A stretch of DNA of 52,493 bases, taken from contig JAPKZO010000010.1 in NCBI GenBank assembly GCA_026393755.1, positions 1 to 52,493 on the forward strand, in the 5' to 3' direction. This DNA comes from Acidobacteriota bacterium. Lineage in GTDB: Bacteria; Acidobacteriota; Vicinamibacteria; Vicinamibacterales; JAKQTR01. The position numbers and the translations under genes are program-made. Under the pieces are notes generated by a model that was not told the origin of the DNA, did no database searches, and saw only the letters and a list, made by a program, of their open reading frames with translations. This document shows positions 25,483 to 34,705 of this stretch, piece by piece. Numbering within the stretch: position 1 is the first letter of the stretch; each line of letters opens with the position of its first letter.

Positions 25483-26267
25483 GACCGCTCACCCGCCTGC
25501 GCCACGAGGCGCTCGATGGCGCCAACCGCCACCCTGACGGCGTTGGCTTCGCCCGCCTTGAGACCGTCCATCGATACCACCTCACTGTGTGCGCGATTGA
25601 CCACCACCCCGGAGACGCAACCGCCACGCAGACCCATCGCGGCGCAGAGCGTCAACACCGTAGACGACTCCATCTCGTAGTTGAGGACGTGCAGCCTGCG
25701 CCATTCCTCCGTAATGCCCTGAAACCGCCTCGGAACGTATCCCGAGTAGGAGTCGTACCGCTCCTGCCCCGGGTAGAACGTATCGCACGAGGCACTGATG
25801 CCGGTCCGATGGGGCACGCCGAGGGCGCGCGCCGCGGCAATCGCCGCCTCCACAACCTCGTGGTCGGCCACCGCCGGGTACTCAATCGGCGCGTAGTGCG
25901 TGGACGCGCCGTCGAGCCGAACGGCTCCCGTGGTAACGATGACCGTGCCGACGTCGACATCGGGCTGGATGGCCCCGGTGGTGCCGACCCGCAGAAACGT
26001 CCGAATACCGAGTTGCGCCAGCTCGTCGATGGCGATCGAGGCCGACGGCCCGCCAATCCCTGTCGAGGTCACCAGCACTGGTGTGACACCCAGATAGGCG
26101 ATCCAGGTCCGGTACTCACGCTTGAAGGCGAGTTCGCGGCTGCGCGCGAAGGGCGCCGTCCTGGCAAGTGCCTCGACGCGTCCCGGGGCACCCGGCAGCA
26201 GCGCGACCGTCGCCCGCTCGATGTCGTCCGAGTTGATATTCAGGTGGTAGACGGTACGCGGCGGCAT
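25479..26267 (-). CDS. udp: Uridine phosphorylase-type nucleoside phosphorylase
   Basis: A 262-residue PNP/UDP family enzyme that splits uridine with phosphate to uracil and ribose-1-phosphate. Signs are ALLPGAPGRVEALA, VTSTGIGGPSASIAIDEL, FLRVGTTGAIQPDVDVG, and the nucleoside-binding NYEMESSTVLTLCAAMGLRG. The last fits uridine rather than purine phosphorylases. It lies 10 bases after aat and overlaps the metallo-hydrolase by four bases, giving an aat-udp-MBL operon. Confidence 0.88.
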   Translation of the reverse strand: MPPRTVYHLNINSDDIERATVALLPGAPGRVEALARTAPFARSRELAFKREYRTWIAYLGVTPVLVTSTGIGGPSASIAIDELAQLGIRTFLRVGTTGAIQPDVDVGTVIVTTGAVRLDGASTHYAPIEYPAVADHEVVEAAIAAARALGVPHRTGISASCDTFYPGQERYDSYSGYVPRRFQGITEEWRRLHVLNYEMESSTVLTLCAAMGLRGGCVSGVVVNRAHSEVVSMDGLKAGEANAVRVAVGAIERLVAQAGERS

Positions 26268-26277
26268 CTGTTCCTCC

Positions 26278-26862
26278 TCACGTTCGCTCGTCGAACCGGC
26301 AATCGAGCTGCATGGAGGCCTGGAGCTCGGTCAGGTAGAGGTCACGCGGAATCTCCACCGCGCCCATTGTGGCCAGAAACGGCGTCAGCCACTGGACGTC
26401 GAGCAGACGATAGCCGCACGCCCTCAGGATACCGCACAGGCGCCACAGCGCCACCTTCGATCCGTCGGTCACGCGGTGAAACATCGACTCGCCAAAGAAC
26501 GCGCCGCGCAAGCTGACTCCGTAGAGGCCGCCAGCGAGCGCGCCCTCGTGCCAGGCTTCGATCGAGTGCGCGAGGCCGCGTGCGTGCAGCGCGCAGTAGC
26601 TGTCGACAATCTCGCCGTTGATCCAGGTGCCGTCATCGCGGTCGGCGGCGCAGGCCAGCATGACGTCCCGGAAGGCGTGGTCCACCGTCACGTCGAACCG
26701 ACCGGACCGGACCACTCTCAGCAGCCGCCGCGACGGATGAAATGCCTCGATCGGGAGGATGCCGCGGGGGTCGGGCGAGTACCAGTGGATCTCGCCGCTA
26801 TCCTGCGCCATCGGGAAGTAGCCGGCCTCGTAGGCGGCGACCAGCAACGACGCCTGCAGCAT
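26278..26862 (-). CDS. aat: Leucyl/phenylalanyl-tRNA-protein transferase
   Basis: A 194-residue transferase that adds Leu or Phe to the N-terminus of proteins starting with Arg or Lys, marking them for ClpS/ClpAP. Key stretches are YEAGYFPMAQ, IHWYSPDPRGILP, TWINGEIVDSYCALHARGLA followed by HSIEAW, GGLYGVSLRGAFFGESMFH and YRLLDVQWLTPFLATMGAVE. It is shorter at the N-terminus than the E. coli enzyme, as in many relatives. It heads the aat-udp-MBL operon. Confidence 0.93.
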   Translation of the reverse strand: MLQASLLVAAYEAGYFPMAQDSGEIHWYSPDPRGILPIEAFHPSRRLLRVVRSGRFDVTVDHAFRDVMLACAADRDDGTWINGEIVDSYCALHARGLAHSIEAWHEGALAGGLYGVSLRGAFFGESMFHRVTDGSKVALWRLCGILRACGYRLLDVQWLTPFLATMGAVEIPRDLYLTELQASMQLDCRFDERT

Positions 26863-27046
26863 ATCGATTCTGACTCTGGGGCCACGGGGCTGCCGGTGTC
26901 AAGCCGCCCGCTGGAAGCTGCCGGTTGGAAGCCGGATCCCGAATGCCGGGTCTTCAGAGCCGGCGCCACAACAATACTGACCCGGTTGCGGTGGTTGGCG
27001 GTAGACTGACAGGATCGGTTGTCTTTGCAGTAAAGGACCAGCATTT

Positions 27047-28282
27047 ATGGTAACCGCTACGCTCCGTACTCACGTCACGACGACTGCCCTGCTGACATTC
27101 GCGCTGGTCACCGGACTGCCCGGATGCGGTGGAGCCGCCGGGGAGAGCGGCCGTCCCGCCGCGCCTCCCGTCACCCAGGAACCGGCGCCGAAACCGACCG
27201 TGGCCTATGATCACGGCCTGACCGATCAGGCTCGGGTCATTGCCGGGATGGATCCCGAGGATGTGCAGCGGTTCGCACCTGTCATCGCCCGTGCAAGCTG
27301 GAAGGCACACAAGAAGGAATTCGACGCGAACTGGGCACAGGTCGAGCAGCAGAGATTCGGGCTGATGCGCGAGTGGCGCAACAAGGAATTCAAGGCGATC
27401 GCCGACGGATGCGACACGCTCTTCTACCCGTTCGGGGGCCCCGACTTCCTCAACGCGTATCTGATCTATCCGTCGTGCAAGACCTACCTGCTATTCGGCC
27501 TTGAGTCGGTTGGATCGATTCCGGCCATCGAGAAGATGAAGGACGACAAGATTGATGCCGAGCTGGCGCAGTTGTTCGAGGCGCTCTCCGACATCTTCAA
27601 GCGCGATTACTTCATTACCAAGACGATGCAGTCGGAATTGCGCACGGCGGAAGTGGACGGCACCCTGCCCGTGATTCTCACGTTCCTCGCGCGGCTCGAC
27701 GCGAAGATCGTGCGCATCGAGACCGATGGCCCGTGGAACCGGCCGGCCGCAGCCGCGCCGGCCGCAGCAGCGGGGACCGACCCGGCGGGGACAATCCGGC
27801 CGCGCAGCGGGAGGCTGCCATCGGTGACGGTGTCGTTTGTCGGGCCGAACTCGGATCGGATCCAGCAGGTCACGTACATCCGCGTCGACATGATGAATCC
27901 GGCGTACTCGACACGCACCCAGTTGCTGAACTATCTGAAGGGCCTGGGGCCCCTCACGACGTTCGTGAAGTCGGCCTCGTACCTGATGCACGACGACCGG
28001 TTCTCCCTGGTCCGGAGCACGGTGCTGGAGCAGTCATCATCGCTGCTGCAGGACGACACCGGCGTGCCGTACAGATTCTTCGATGCCGCCAAGTGGAACT
28101 TGACCTTCTACGGGAAGTACTCGGCCCCAATCAAGGATTTCAACTACGGATTCCAGAAGGACCTGGACGCGGTCTATCAACGGCCGGGAGTCGCACGCGA
28201 ACTGCCCTTCTCCTTCGGTTACCACTGGCACGAGGGCACGTCGAGCGTGATGCTGGCTGTCAGGAAGACGGGATCTCTGTAG
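27047..28282 (+). CDS. Lipoprotein of unknown function
   Basis: A 411-residue protein with a lipoprotein signal: hydrophobic stretch TALLTFALVTG then the lipobox LPGC with Cys near residue 27. The rest shows no domain I recognise. It contains GCDTLFYPFGGPDFLNAYLI, a PSCKTYLLFGLESVG segment, an Ala/Pro-rich linker at ~228-245 and a conserved-looking C-terminal part (YHWHEGTSSVMLAVRK). It is probably anchored on the periplasmic side. The gap before it (26863-27046) shows no gene. Its last 23 bases overlap the convergent gene at 28260. Confidence 0.75.
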   Translation: MVTATLRTHVTTTALLTFALVTGLPGCGGAAGESGRPAAPPVTQEPAPKPTVAYDHGLTDQARVIAGMDPEDVQRFAPVIARASWKAHKKEFDANWAQVEQQRFGLMREWRNKEFKAIADGCDTLFYPFGGPDFLNAYLIYPSCKTYLLFGLESVGSIPAIEKMKDDKIDAELAQLFEALSDIFKRDYFITKTMQSELRTAEVDGTLPVILTFLARLDAKIVRIETDGPWNRPAAAAPAAAAGTDPAGTIRPRSGRLPSVTVSFVGPNSDRIQQVTYIRVDMMNPAYSTRTQLLNYLKGLGPLTTFVKSASYLMHDDRFSLVRSTVLEQSSSLLQDDTGVPYRFFDAAKWNLTFYGKYSAPIKDFNYGFQKDLDAVYQRPGVARELPFSFGYHWHEGTSSVMLAVRKTGSL

Positions 28283-28811
28283 CGATCGCTGCCAGGGCGC
28301 TCCACGTTTCCGGGTCCTGGCCGGCCAGCGTTCGAAGGTAGAGCCGCACCGCGCCGGCGGGGAATTCCGTGGCCAGCGCCGTCGCGGCGTCTCGTAACGC
28401 GGCCGGATCGGGTGGGGTCACGTGAGTGTCCGTGATCATGCCGTTTTCGTGATTGATGCCGAGGCGGGTCAGAAACGCTTCGAGCATGGGCCGTTGGCTG
28501 GTGAGATGGTAGACCACGAGCGCCCGGTCGGCCACGCTCTCTGACACGGTGTGCAGACTCGCCAGCTGGCGGGTGCGCTTCTCAACGGGCTCCGCGAGCA
28601 CGCTCTGAGGCCGGAATCTCAGCTGACGGGCAATCAACTGCACAGCGTCCATCTGCTGAGGCACGGACTCCTGATCCGCCCAGAGCGCCGCCGAGAGCGC
28701 CAGCCGTTGATCGATCGTCAGGTCGCGCCAGAGTCGGGCGGGGCCGAGCGGAGCGGCCTCGTTGGTCACGGATGCCTCCTGGATTGCGTCGCACGCCTCT
28801 CGCGCCGACAC
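28260..28811 (-). CDS. Hypothetical cytoplasmic protein
   Basis: A 183-residue protein without signal peptide or membrane segment, rich in helices and in Ala, Leu and Arg. Stretches such as LWRDLTIDQRLALSAALWAD, LHTVSESVADRALVVYHLTS and RPMLEAFLTRLGINHENGMI look like real coding sequence, but I recognise no family. It runs convergent to the lipoprotein gene and divergent from the small membrane protein gene at 28982. Confidence 0.6.
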   Translation of the reverse strand: MSAREACDAIQEASVTNEAAPLGPARLWRDLTIDQRLALSAALWADQESVPQQMDAVQLIARQLRFRPQSVLAEPVEKRTRQLASLHTVSESVADRALVVYHLTSQRPMLEAFLTRLGINHENGMITDTHVTPPDPAALRDAATALATEFPAGAVRLYLRTLAGQDPETWSALAAIATEIPSS

Positions 28812-28844
28812 CCTATTCTATCCCGGCGTGGGACGGCTGCCACG

Positions 28845-28873
28845 TTGCTTACGGGAGCACGGACGCATAAGAT
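28845..28873 (+). promoter_or_regulatory. Weak sigma70-like promoter candidate
   Basis: TTGCTT (28845-28850) and TAAGAT (28868-28873) are separated by 17 bases in the divergent gap, about 110 bases before the gene at 28982. Confidence 0.3.
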
Positions 28874-28981
28874 GCGCAAGCAGTCCGTGATGCCCGTCGG
28901 CCGTGGCGCCGCGAGCCGTGAGCCGTGCGGAGATCGGTGGACAAGGCGCAGGCGCCCGAAACCTCCGACCAGAGGTGGATC

Positions 28982-29428
28982 ATGAGTCTGTCCCGTTGGT
29001 GGCGCGAGCGTCGGTTCGAACGCTCCTATCGCATGGGCATCCGACGCGATCTTGAACGCATCGGCGCGACCTTCAAGCCGACGTTCAAGACCGCGTCAAC
29101 CGGCAACGACTTCGACGCCGCGATGACCTCGTATCTTGCGCAGTGCCGTCTTCCCGATCTGCGTCTCGAGACCATCGTGAGCCGCCGGCTCCGCCGCAGG
29201 GCCGAGCGATTCGGCATCGACCCGCCGCGCGACTGGTGGATTCACGACGAGGAATTCGACCTCTGGTACCTCACGCCCGATGGCAAGCGCCAGCTGAAGC
29301 GGCGCGTGACGCAGGAGCGGATCTGGACGTTCAAGCAGTGGGTCCACGCGCTCACGCCGGTCGTGGCTCTTCTGGCCGGGCTGATTGGCGTCATCATCGG
29401 CCTGATCGGCATCTGGCGCTGGAGATAG
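28982..29428 (+). CDS. Small protein with C-terminal membrane anchor, unknown
   Basis: A 148-residue basic protein (MSLSRWWRERRFERSY...) ending in one membrane segment, LTPVVALLAGLIGVIIGLIG, and a short basic tail. The soluble part includes WWIHDEEFDLWYLTPDGKRQ, which looks like a small folded domain. The start at 28982 is chosen because GAGGTGG stands just upstream; the frame is open to 28925. It lies 12 bases before the DmpA-type peptidase gene and probably shares its transcript. No family is recognised. Confidence 0.65.
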   Translation: MSLSRWWRERRFERSYRMGIRRDLERIGATFKPTFKTASTGNDFDAAMTSYLAQCRLPDLRLETIVSRRLRRRAERFGIDPPRDWWIHDEEFDLWYLTPDGKRQLKRRVTQERIWTFKQWVHALTPVVALLAGLIGVIIGLIGIWRWR

Positions 29429-29440
29429 CCTGGAGGGATT

Positions 29441-30622
29441 GTGATGAAGGGCATCGCGGCAGGGGTTGTCGCTGTGATTCTTGCGGTGGCGGCCATGGAC
29501 CTCGCCGCGCAACCAGCCCGGCCACGGGCCCGGGACCTCGGCATCGCGCCTGGCGTGCTGGCGCCGGGACCGCTCAATGCCATCACCGATGTTGCGGGCG
29601 TCCGCGTCGGTCATACGACGCTCCTGCAGGGCGACTCGGTTCGGACGGGTGTGACGGCCGTTCTGCCGCACGCCGGAAATCTGTTCCAGGACAAGGTGGC
29701 CGGCGCGGTATTCGTCGGCAACGCGTTTGGCAAGCTCGCCGGATCGACGCAGGTCGATGAACTGGGCACGATCGAAACACCCATCGTGCTGACCAACACC
29801 CTCGCGGTCGGTGTGGCGGTCGACGCGGTGGTCGCGTGGACCCTTGCTCAGCCTGGCAATGCCGATGTGGGCTCGGTGAATGCGCTGGTCGGCGAAACCA
29901 ATGACGGCGGCCTGAACGACATCCGCGGCCGTCACGTCACGCGGGAGCACGTCACGGCGGCGATTGCATCGGCCCGCGGGGGCGCTGTCGACGAGGGATC
30001 CGTGGGCGCCGGTACCGGGACTCAGTGTTTCGGGTGGAAAGGCGGCATTGGCTCGTCGTCTCGGCTCGTGCCCGCGCCAGCCGGCCCTGGCGCGCAGCCC
30101 GCCAGCGCCTACACGGTGGGCGTGCTCGTACAGACGAATTTCGGCGGCGTGCTGATGATGGATGGGCTGCCTGTCGGCAAGGCCCTCGGCCGCCATGCCT
30201 TCGCGCCAGCCCGGCCCGGCGCGGCCGCGTCCGATCCGGCCGACGGTTCCTGCATGATCGTGGTCGCCACCGACGCGCCGCTCGACGCGCGCGATCTCAA
30301 GCGGCTCGCCGCCCGCGCCGCTTTCGGCCTCGCGCGCACAGGCTCGTCCTACAGCAACGGCAGCGGTGATTTTGCGATTGCGTTCACGACCGCGCCGGCC
30401 TTACGGAGCCGATTCGGCGCCCGTCTGCCGGTGGCCCGGACCATTCTGCCGACCGACGGCGTCTCCGGATTGTTCGAGGCCGCCCTCGAGGCCACCGAAG
30501 AGGCGGTGTATAACTCGCTGCTGCGCGCGACGACGGTAACGGCGGGCACGCGGACGGTCGAAGCCCTTCCAATCGACCGGGTCCGCGAGCTGCTGGCGAC
30601 CTACCGGCATTCGCCGAAATAG
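29441..30622 (+). CDS. Exported DmpA/P1 family aminopeptidase (S58)
   Basis: A 393-residue self-cleaving Ntn-type aminopeptidase of family S58 (DmpA, BapA). It has a signal region (VVAVILAVAAMDLAAQP). Family signs are GPLNAITDVAGVRVGHTTL, NALVGETNDGGLNDIRGRHV, GSVGAGTGTQCFGWKGGIG and GVLVQTNFGG. The DGSCMIVVATDAPL stretch places the nucleophile Ser270 directly after Gly269, where the chain is cut. Such enzymes release N-terminal residues, including D- or beta-amino acids, from peptides. It probably works in the periplasm with the many other peptidases here. Confidence 0.9.
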   Translation: MMKGIAAGVVAVILAVAAMDLAAQPARPRARDLGIAPGVLAPGPLNAITDVAGVRVGHTTLLQGDSVRTGVTAVLPHAGNLFQDKVAGAVFVGNAFGKLAGSTQVDELGTIETPIVLTNTLAVGVAVDAVVAWTLAQPGNADVGSVNALVGETNDGGLNDIRGRHVTREHVTAAIASARGGAVDEGSVGAGTGTQCFGWKGGIGSSSRLVPAPAGPGAQPASAYTVGVLVQTNFGGVLMMDGLPVGKALGRHAFAPARPGAAASDPADGSCMIVVATDAPLDARDLKRLAARAAFGLARTGSSYSNGSGDFAIAFTTAPALRSRFGARLPVARTILPTDGVSGLFEAALEATEEAVYNSLLRATTVTAGTRTVEALPIDRVRELLATYRHSPK

Positions 30623-30655
30623 TGATCCTGTCGGAAACCCGACTCCGCCTTCTCG

Positions 30656-31786
30656 CTACAGTTCCGGCACCAATGGGGTGGGGATGAGCGGTTCGGTGTC
30701 GGCGGTCTGCGGGCCGGCTTCCGTGCACACGGCGTACTTCGAGGGGTACATGGAGACGCCCGCGAATTCGCCTTTCGCATTCAGAATGTAGAAGTTGATC
30801 GCGAAGTTCGGGTTGCCGCTCCTGGTCAGCAATCGCTTCTCTATCGTGTTCGCCTTGATGCGCTTGAGCGCGACCATCCCCGCGTCCTTGGGCGCGAGAC
30901 CCCGGCGCATTTCCTCGACGATCAGGAACGAGCACAGGTTATAGAGGTTGGCCTCGCCGCGTCCGGTTGATCCGGCCGCCCCGACCTCGCCATCGACGTA
31001 CAACCCCGCGCCGAGGATCGGCGAGTCGCCCACGCGGCCGGGGATCTTCCACGCCAGTCCGCTCGTGGTCGTCACGCCGCAGATCTCACCCTTCGGGCTC
31101 AAGCCGTCGCAGTTGATGGTGCCCCAGAAATGGTCCAGTTCGATCAGCCCGTCCTTCACCATCTGGAGCCCGCTCCGGTAGTACGCCTCCGACCGCTTGA
31201 TCGGGTCGAGATAGTGGTCCGGATCAGTCCGTCGTTTCCATTCCAGCCACAGGCCGCGTGACTTCTCGGTGTTCAGGTCGTCCTCGATGGTGAACCCCAG
31301 CGACCGCGCAAAATCCTGTGCGCCCTTGCCGGCGATCAAGTGATGGTCGGTCATTTCGGCGACAGCCTTGGCCACCAGCGATGGCGTTCGCACGCCCTCG
31401 ATGCAGGCGACCGCGCCGGCGCGCTCTTTCGGGCCGTGCATCACCGACGAGTCCAGCTGGACGATGCCATTCGCGTTCGGCAGGCCGCCGTATCCCACGC
31501 TGGTGTCGGTCGGATCGAGTTCGCAGAGGTTGACACCCGCGATGAGGGCGTCCAGCACGTCCGATCCGCCGGTGATCAGCTTGAACGCCTTCTCGACGCC
31601 GGTCACGTCCCCGCCATTCTTGAAGCGATTCCCGTTGGCCGACGAGACGACCACCGGCTTGACGGTCTTCTTCACGATCATCGTCGGGGCCTGCCCCATC
31701 ACGACATCCGGCGTCACGGTGGCAACTGCCGCGACCGCCGCGGCTCCCGACAGCACGAATTCACGACGATTGACTTTCCGGATCAT
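30656..31786 (-). CDS. Tat-exported N4-(GlcNAc)-asparaginase (glycosylasparaginase)
   Basis: A 376-residue Ntn hydrolase that splits the GlcNAc-Asn bond of glycoproteins or acts on related beta-aspartyl amides. A twin-arginine signal NRREFVLSG opens it. The chain should cleave itself before Thr223 in HFWGTINCDG, and the family core VTTTSGLAWKIPGRVGDSPI follows, then GAAGSTGRGEA. The human enzyme has HDT at the cleavage point; here Gly replaces Asp, as in other bacterial members from memory. The start at 31786 is taken from the signal; the open frame upstream crosses a palindromic repeat. It is convergent with the DmpA gene. Confidence 0.9.
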   Translation of the reverse strand: MIRKVNRREFVLSGAAAVAAVATVTPDVVMGQAPTMIVKKTVKPVVVSSANGNRFKNGGDVTGVEKAFKLITGGSDVLDALIAGVNLCELDPTDTSVGYGGLPNANGIVQLDSSVMHGPKERAGAVACIEGVRTPSLVAKAVAEMTDHHLIAGKGAQDFARSLGFTIEDDLNTEKSRGLWLEWKRRTDPDHYLDPIKRSEAYYRSGLQMVKDGLIELDHFWGTINCDGLSPKGEICGVTTTSGLAWKIPGRVGDSPILGAGLYVDGEVGAAGSTGRGEANLYNLCSFLIVEEMRRGLAPKDAGMVALKRIKANTIEKRLLTRSGNPNFAINFYILNAKGEFAGVSMYPSKYAVCTEAGPQTADTEPLIPTPLVPEL

Positions 31787-31808
31787 GGTTTGGCTCCTGA
31801 ATCCGTTC

Positions 31809-31835
31809 GGGCACGGCATGCCGCCGTGCCCCTGC
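31809..31835 (+). repeat. Type B palindromic element, copy B2
   Basis: GGGCACGGC (31809-31817) pairs with GCCGTGCCC (31823-31831) around ATGCC, followed by CTGC. The left arm is identical to copy B1. It lies 23 bases before the glycosylasparaginase start codon, in its leader. Confidence 0.75.
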
Positions 31836-31891
31836 TTGAGGTATAGATAACGCGCCGATTCTACCGCGCGGGGGAGTCGCCGACAACCGGT

Positions 31892-31920
31892 TTGACGGCC
31901 GGCGCCGGCGCCGGTACGAT
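31892..31920 (+). promoter_or_regulatory. Sigma70-type promoter of the glucan phosphorylase gene
   Basis: TTGACG (31892-31897) and TACGAT (31915-31920) are separated by exactly 17 bases, made of a GCCGGC-type repeat. The gene starts 45 bases downstream at 31965. Confidence 0.6.
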
Positions 31921-31964
31921 ACACACCTTCGCGCCTGCACACGAATGACACGGGGTTTTCAGGA

Positions 31965-34118
31965 ATGACGTCTTCGCTTCCGCCTGTTCCCGACCGAATC
32001 AAGGACATCGGCGATCTGGCCTCCGACATCTGGTGGAGCTGGAACGACCAGGCACGAGAGCTGTTCAGGCGACTCGACTACCAGTTGTGGCGTTCGACGG
32101 CCCACAACCCGGTGAAGATTCTGCGCCTGATCACGCCGGAGCGTCTCGAGGAGGTCTCGCGCGACCGCACGTTTCTCGCCATCTACGACGACATGATCCG
32201 CGGGTTGCGCGAGGCGCGTGCCGCCAAGGAGACGTGGTGGGCGCACACGAAGAACGGGCATCCGGTCGGCGCCATCGCGTACTTCTCTGCCGAGTTCGCG
32301 CTCCACAAGTCGCTGCCGATCTATGCCGGCGGGCTCGGTGTGCTGGCCGGTGACATCTGCAAGGAAGCCAGCGACCTCGGGCTGCCGTTTGTCGGCGTGG
32401 GCTTCATGTATCCCCAGGGGTACTTCCATCAGAAGGTGACGGCGGACGGCTGGCAACTCGAGGCCTCCGAGAAGCTCGACTGGAACGACGCCCCGATCGA
32501 GCCGGCCCTTCGACCCGACGGCGAGCCGTGCATCGTGGAGGTGCCGCTCGCCGATCGCACGCTGAAGGTGGCGGCCTGGCACGTTCGCGCGGGCCACGTG
32601 TCGCTCTACCTGCTCGACACCGATATCGAGGGAAATCCCGCCTGGGATCGCGAGCTGTCGGCGCGTCTGTACAGCGGGAACCAGGAAACGCGCATCCAGC
32701 AGGAAATCGTGCTTGGCCTCGGCGGCGTCCGCGTGCTCAAGGCCATGGGGCTCGCGCCGTCGCTCTACCACCTGAACGAGGGGCACGCGGCATTCGTCGT
32801 GCTCCAGCGACTCTGGGACCTGGAGGAGCGAGGGGCCTCGTTCGACGAGGCGCTGGCCGAGGTCCGCAGAACGACCGTCTTCACGACGCACACACCCCTG
32901 CCGGCCGGCCACGACGCGTTCCCGTTTCATCTCATCGAGACCTTCATCGGGCCGGCCCGTCCCGACCTGCGGGGATGGCGCGAGCGTTTCCTGGCGCTTG
33001 GCACCTTCGACAACGGACTTGGGCCGATGTTCAACATGACGGCCCTGGCCATGCGCTCGGCGTCTGCCATTAACGCCGTGAGCAAGACCCACGGCGAGGT
33101 CACCAGGAACATGTGGACGGGCCTCTGGCCTGGCATGCCAACCGATCAGATTCCGATCCGGCACGTCACCAACGGCGTCCACGTCGGCACGTGGCTGGCC
33201 ACGCACATGGCGCAGTTGTTCGACCGCACGCTCGGATCCCGCTGGCGCGATCGGATCGACGAGCCGGAGTTCTGGGACCGCGTGCTCGACATCCCGGACG
33301 AGGAACTGATGGCCGTCCGGTTCCAGCTCCGCGCCGATCTGTTTCAGTTCATCAGGGATCGGGCCCGATCGCGCTGGGGCGCGCAGCACGACAGCGCCGC
33401 CCAGGTCGTGGCTGCCGGGACCCTGCTCGATCCGCGAGCGCTGACGATCGGCTTTGCCAGGCGGTTCACCGCGTACAAACGGCCCGAGCTCATCTTCCAC
33501 GATCCGAAGCGTCTGGCGGCGATCGTGAACGGCTTCCGGCGGCCGGTGCAATTGGTCTTCGCCGGCAAGGCCCACCCGGCCGACGAGACCGGCAAGCACC
33601 ACCTGCAGCAGGTCTACACGAAAGCCACCGATCCGGCATTCGGCGGCCGCGTCGCGTTTGTCGACGACTACAACCTGCACGTCGCCCATTACCTCGTCCA
33701 CGGCTGCGATGTCTGGCTCAACAACCCCCGAAAGCCGCTCGAGGCCAGCGGCACCAGCGGCATGAAGGCGGCGATCAACGGGGTCCCTCACCTGAGCATC
33801 GGCGACGGATGGTGGGCCGAAGGCTTCCACGGGTCGAACGGGTGGCTCATCGACGGCCACGCGACCGGGACGGATCCGGCGGCACAGGATGCGGCCGACG
33901 CCGATGCCCTCTACGATCTGCTCGAGACGCGGATCGTTCCGGCCTTCTACGATCGCGATGCGAACGATCTGCCGCGCGCGTGGGTCCAGGTGGTCAAGCA
34001 GTCCATCCGGTCGGCGATGCCGGCGTTCACGACCCGGCGGATGGTGAAACAGTACGTAGAAGAGATGTACGGCCCGATGATGGGGCTCGGGAAGCGCGAC
34101 GGCCAGCCGCCCGTCTGA
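31965..34118 (+). CDS. glgP: Alpha-glucan (glycogen) phosphorylase
   Basis: A 717-residue GT35 enzyme that releases glucose-1-phosphate from glycogen or maltodextrin. It is of the shorter bacterial/archaeal type with the N-terminal DUF3417-like start (PPVPDRIKDIGDLASDIWWS). Features are AYFSAEFALHKSLPIYAGGL, GFMYPQGYFHQ, YHLNEGHAAFV and ARRFTAYKRPEL. The PLP lysine is at 601 in GTSGMKAAINGVPHLS. It is cytoplasmic. It has its own promoter and is followed after 21 bases by a zinc-ribbon protein gene. Confidence 0.94.
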   Translation: MTSSLPPVPDRIKDIGDLASDIWWSWNDQARELFRRLDYQLWRSTAHNPVKILRLITPERLEEVSRDRTFLAIYDDMIRGLREARAAKETWWAHTKNGHPVGAIAYFSAEFALHKSLPIYAGGLGVLAGDICKEASDLGLPFVGVGFMYPQGYFHQKVTADGWQLEASEKLDWNDAPIEPALRPDGEPCIVEVPLADRTLKVAAWHVRAGHVSLYLLDTDIEGNPAWDRELSARLYSGNQETRIQQEIVLGLGGVRVLKAMGLAPSLYHLNEGHAAFVVLQRLWDLEERGASFDEALAEVRRTTVFTTHTPLPAGHDAFPFHLIETFIGPARPDLRGWRERFLALGTFDNGLGPMFNMTALAMRSASAINAVSKTHGEVTRNMWTGLWPGMPTDQIPIRHVTNGVHVGTWLATHMAQLFDRTLGSRWRDRIDEPEFWDRVLDIPDEELMAVRFQLRADLFQFIRDRARSRWGAQHDSAAQVVAAGTLLDPRALTIGFARRFTAYKRPELIFHDPKRLAAIVNGFRRPVQLVFAGKAHPADETGKHHLQQVYTKATDPAFGGRVAFVDDYNLHVAHYLVHGCDVWLNNPRKPLEASGTSGMKAAINGVPHLSIGDGWWAEGFHGSNGWLIDGHATGTDPAAQDAADADALYDLLETRIVPAFYDRDANDLPRAWVQVVKQSIRSAMPAFTTRRMVKQYVEEMYGPMMGLGKRDGQPPV

Positions 34119-34139
34119 AACTGGGATAAGATTTCGTCA

Positions 34140-34598
34140 ATGGCGAAGAAGTCGGCGGAAAAAGTCCGGTGTGCGCTCTGCGGCGCGAAAGACGTCTCGG
34201 AACCGCGCGGCGACGAGCGCTACTGCTCCGATTGCTGGGACAAGAAGATCGCCGTCGAGGAAATCGTCGCGAAGGAATTCGCGGTCAAGCGCTATATCAG
34301 GGCACAGAGCGCCGAGAAGTACCTGGTCTATCACTCCACGCTCAAGCGGCCGTGCGGGCAGTTGATCGTGATTGACGACGGGTTCGACCTGTTTCTCACG
34401 CTCGTGCTGTATCCAACCTTCCTCTGGGACGACCCGGCGTACCATCTTGAAGGCGACCCGGAAACGCGGACGTTTTCTGAGATTGTGGTGGACGCGGTCG
34501 TCTCGGAAGTCGTCGAACCCTGGGGCGGAGGGAAGTGGCACCTCGAAGTGTATCGGTCTGCCAACCCTGAGCCCGAAGACTGGAACGGCGAGATGTAA
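34140..34598 (+). CDS. Zinc-ribbon protein of unknown function
   Basis: A 152-residue soluble protein. CALCG at residues ~11-15 and CSDCW at ~29-33 make two CxxC pairs, a probable zinc ribbon. The rest, with YLVYHSTLKRPCGQLIVIDD and FLTLVLYPTFLWDDPAYHLE, is a compact acidic domain I do not recognise. It follows glgP closely and may be read with it. A role in nucleic acid or protein binding would be a guess. Confidence 0.7.
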   Translation: MAKKSAEKVRCALCGAKDVSEPRGDERYCSDCWDKKIAVEEIVAKEFAVKRYIRAQSAEKYLVYHSTLKRPCGQLIVIDDGFDLFLTLVLYPTFLWDDPAYHLEGDPETRTFSEIVVDAVVSEVVEPWGGGKWHLEVYRSANPEPEDWNGEM

Positions 34599-34623
34599 CC
34601 GGCTCCGCTGTCGTGCCGCCTAT

Positions 34624-34652
34624 TTGAGCTTTCGGCCGCGGCGTCTTATAAT
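34624..34652 (+). promoter_or_regulatory. Strong sigma70-type promoter
   Basis: TTGAGC (34624-34629) and a perfect TATAAT (34647-34652) stand 17 bases apart, 54 bases before the ATG at 34706. It is the best -10 match seen in the window. Confidence 0.75.
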
Positions 34653-34705
34653 TCGGGGGGCTGGTTTGGTTGCCCGAGGCCTCATTGTTGCCCCCTGGAG
34701 GGAAT

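Noticed and set aside
31959-33860. 633-codon minus-strand frame opposite the glucan phosphorylase
   Set aside because: No domain or signal is visible, and the plus-strand gene has all family motifs. Shadow frame.
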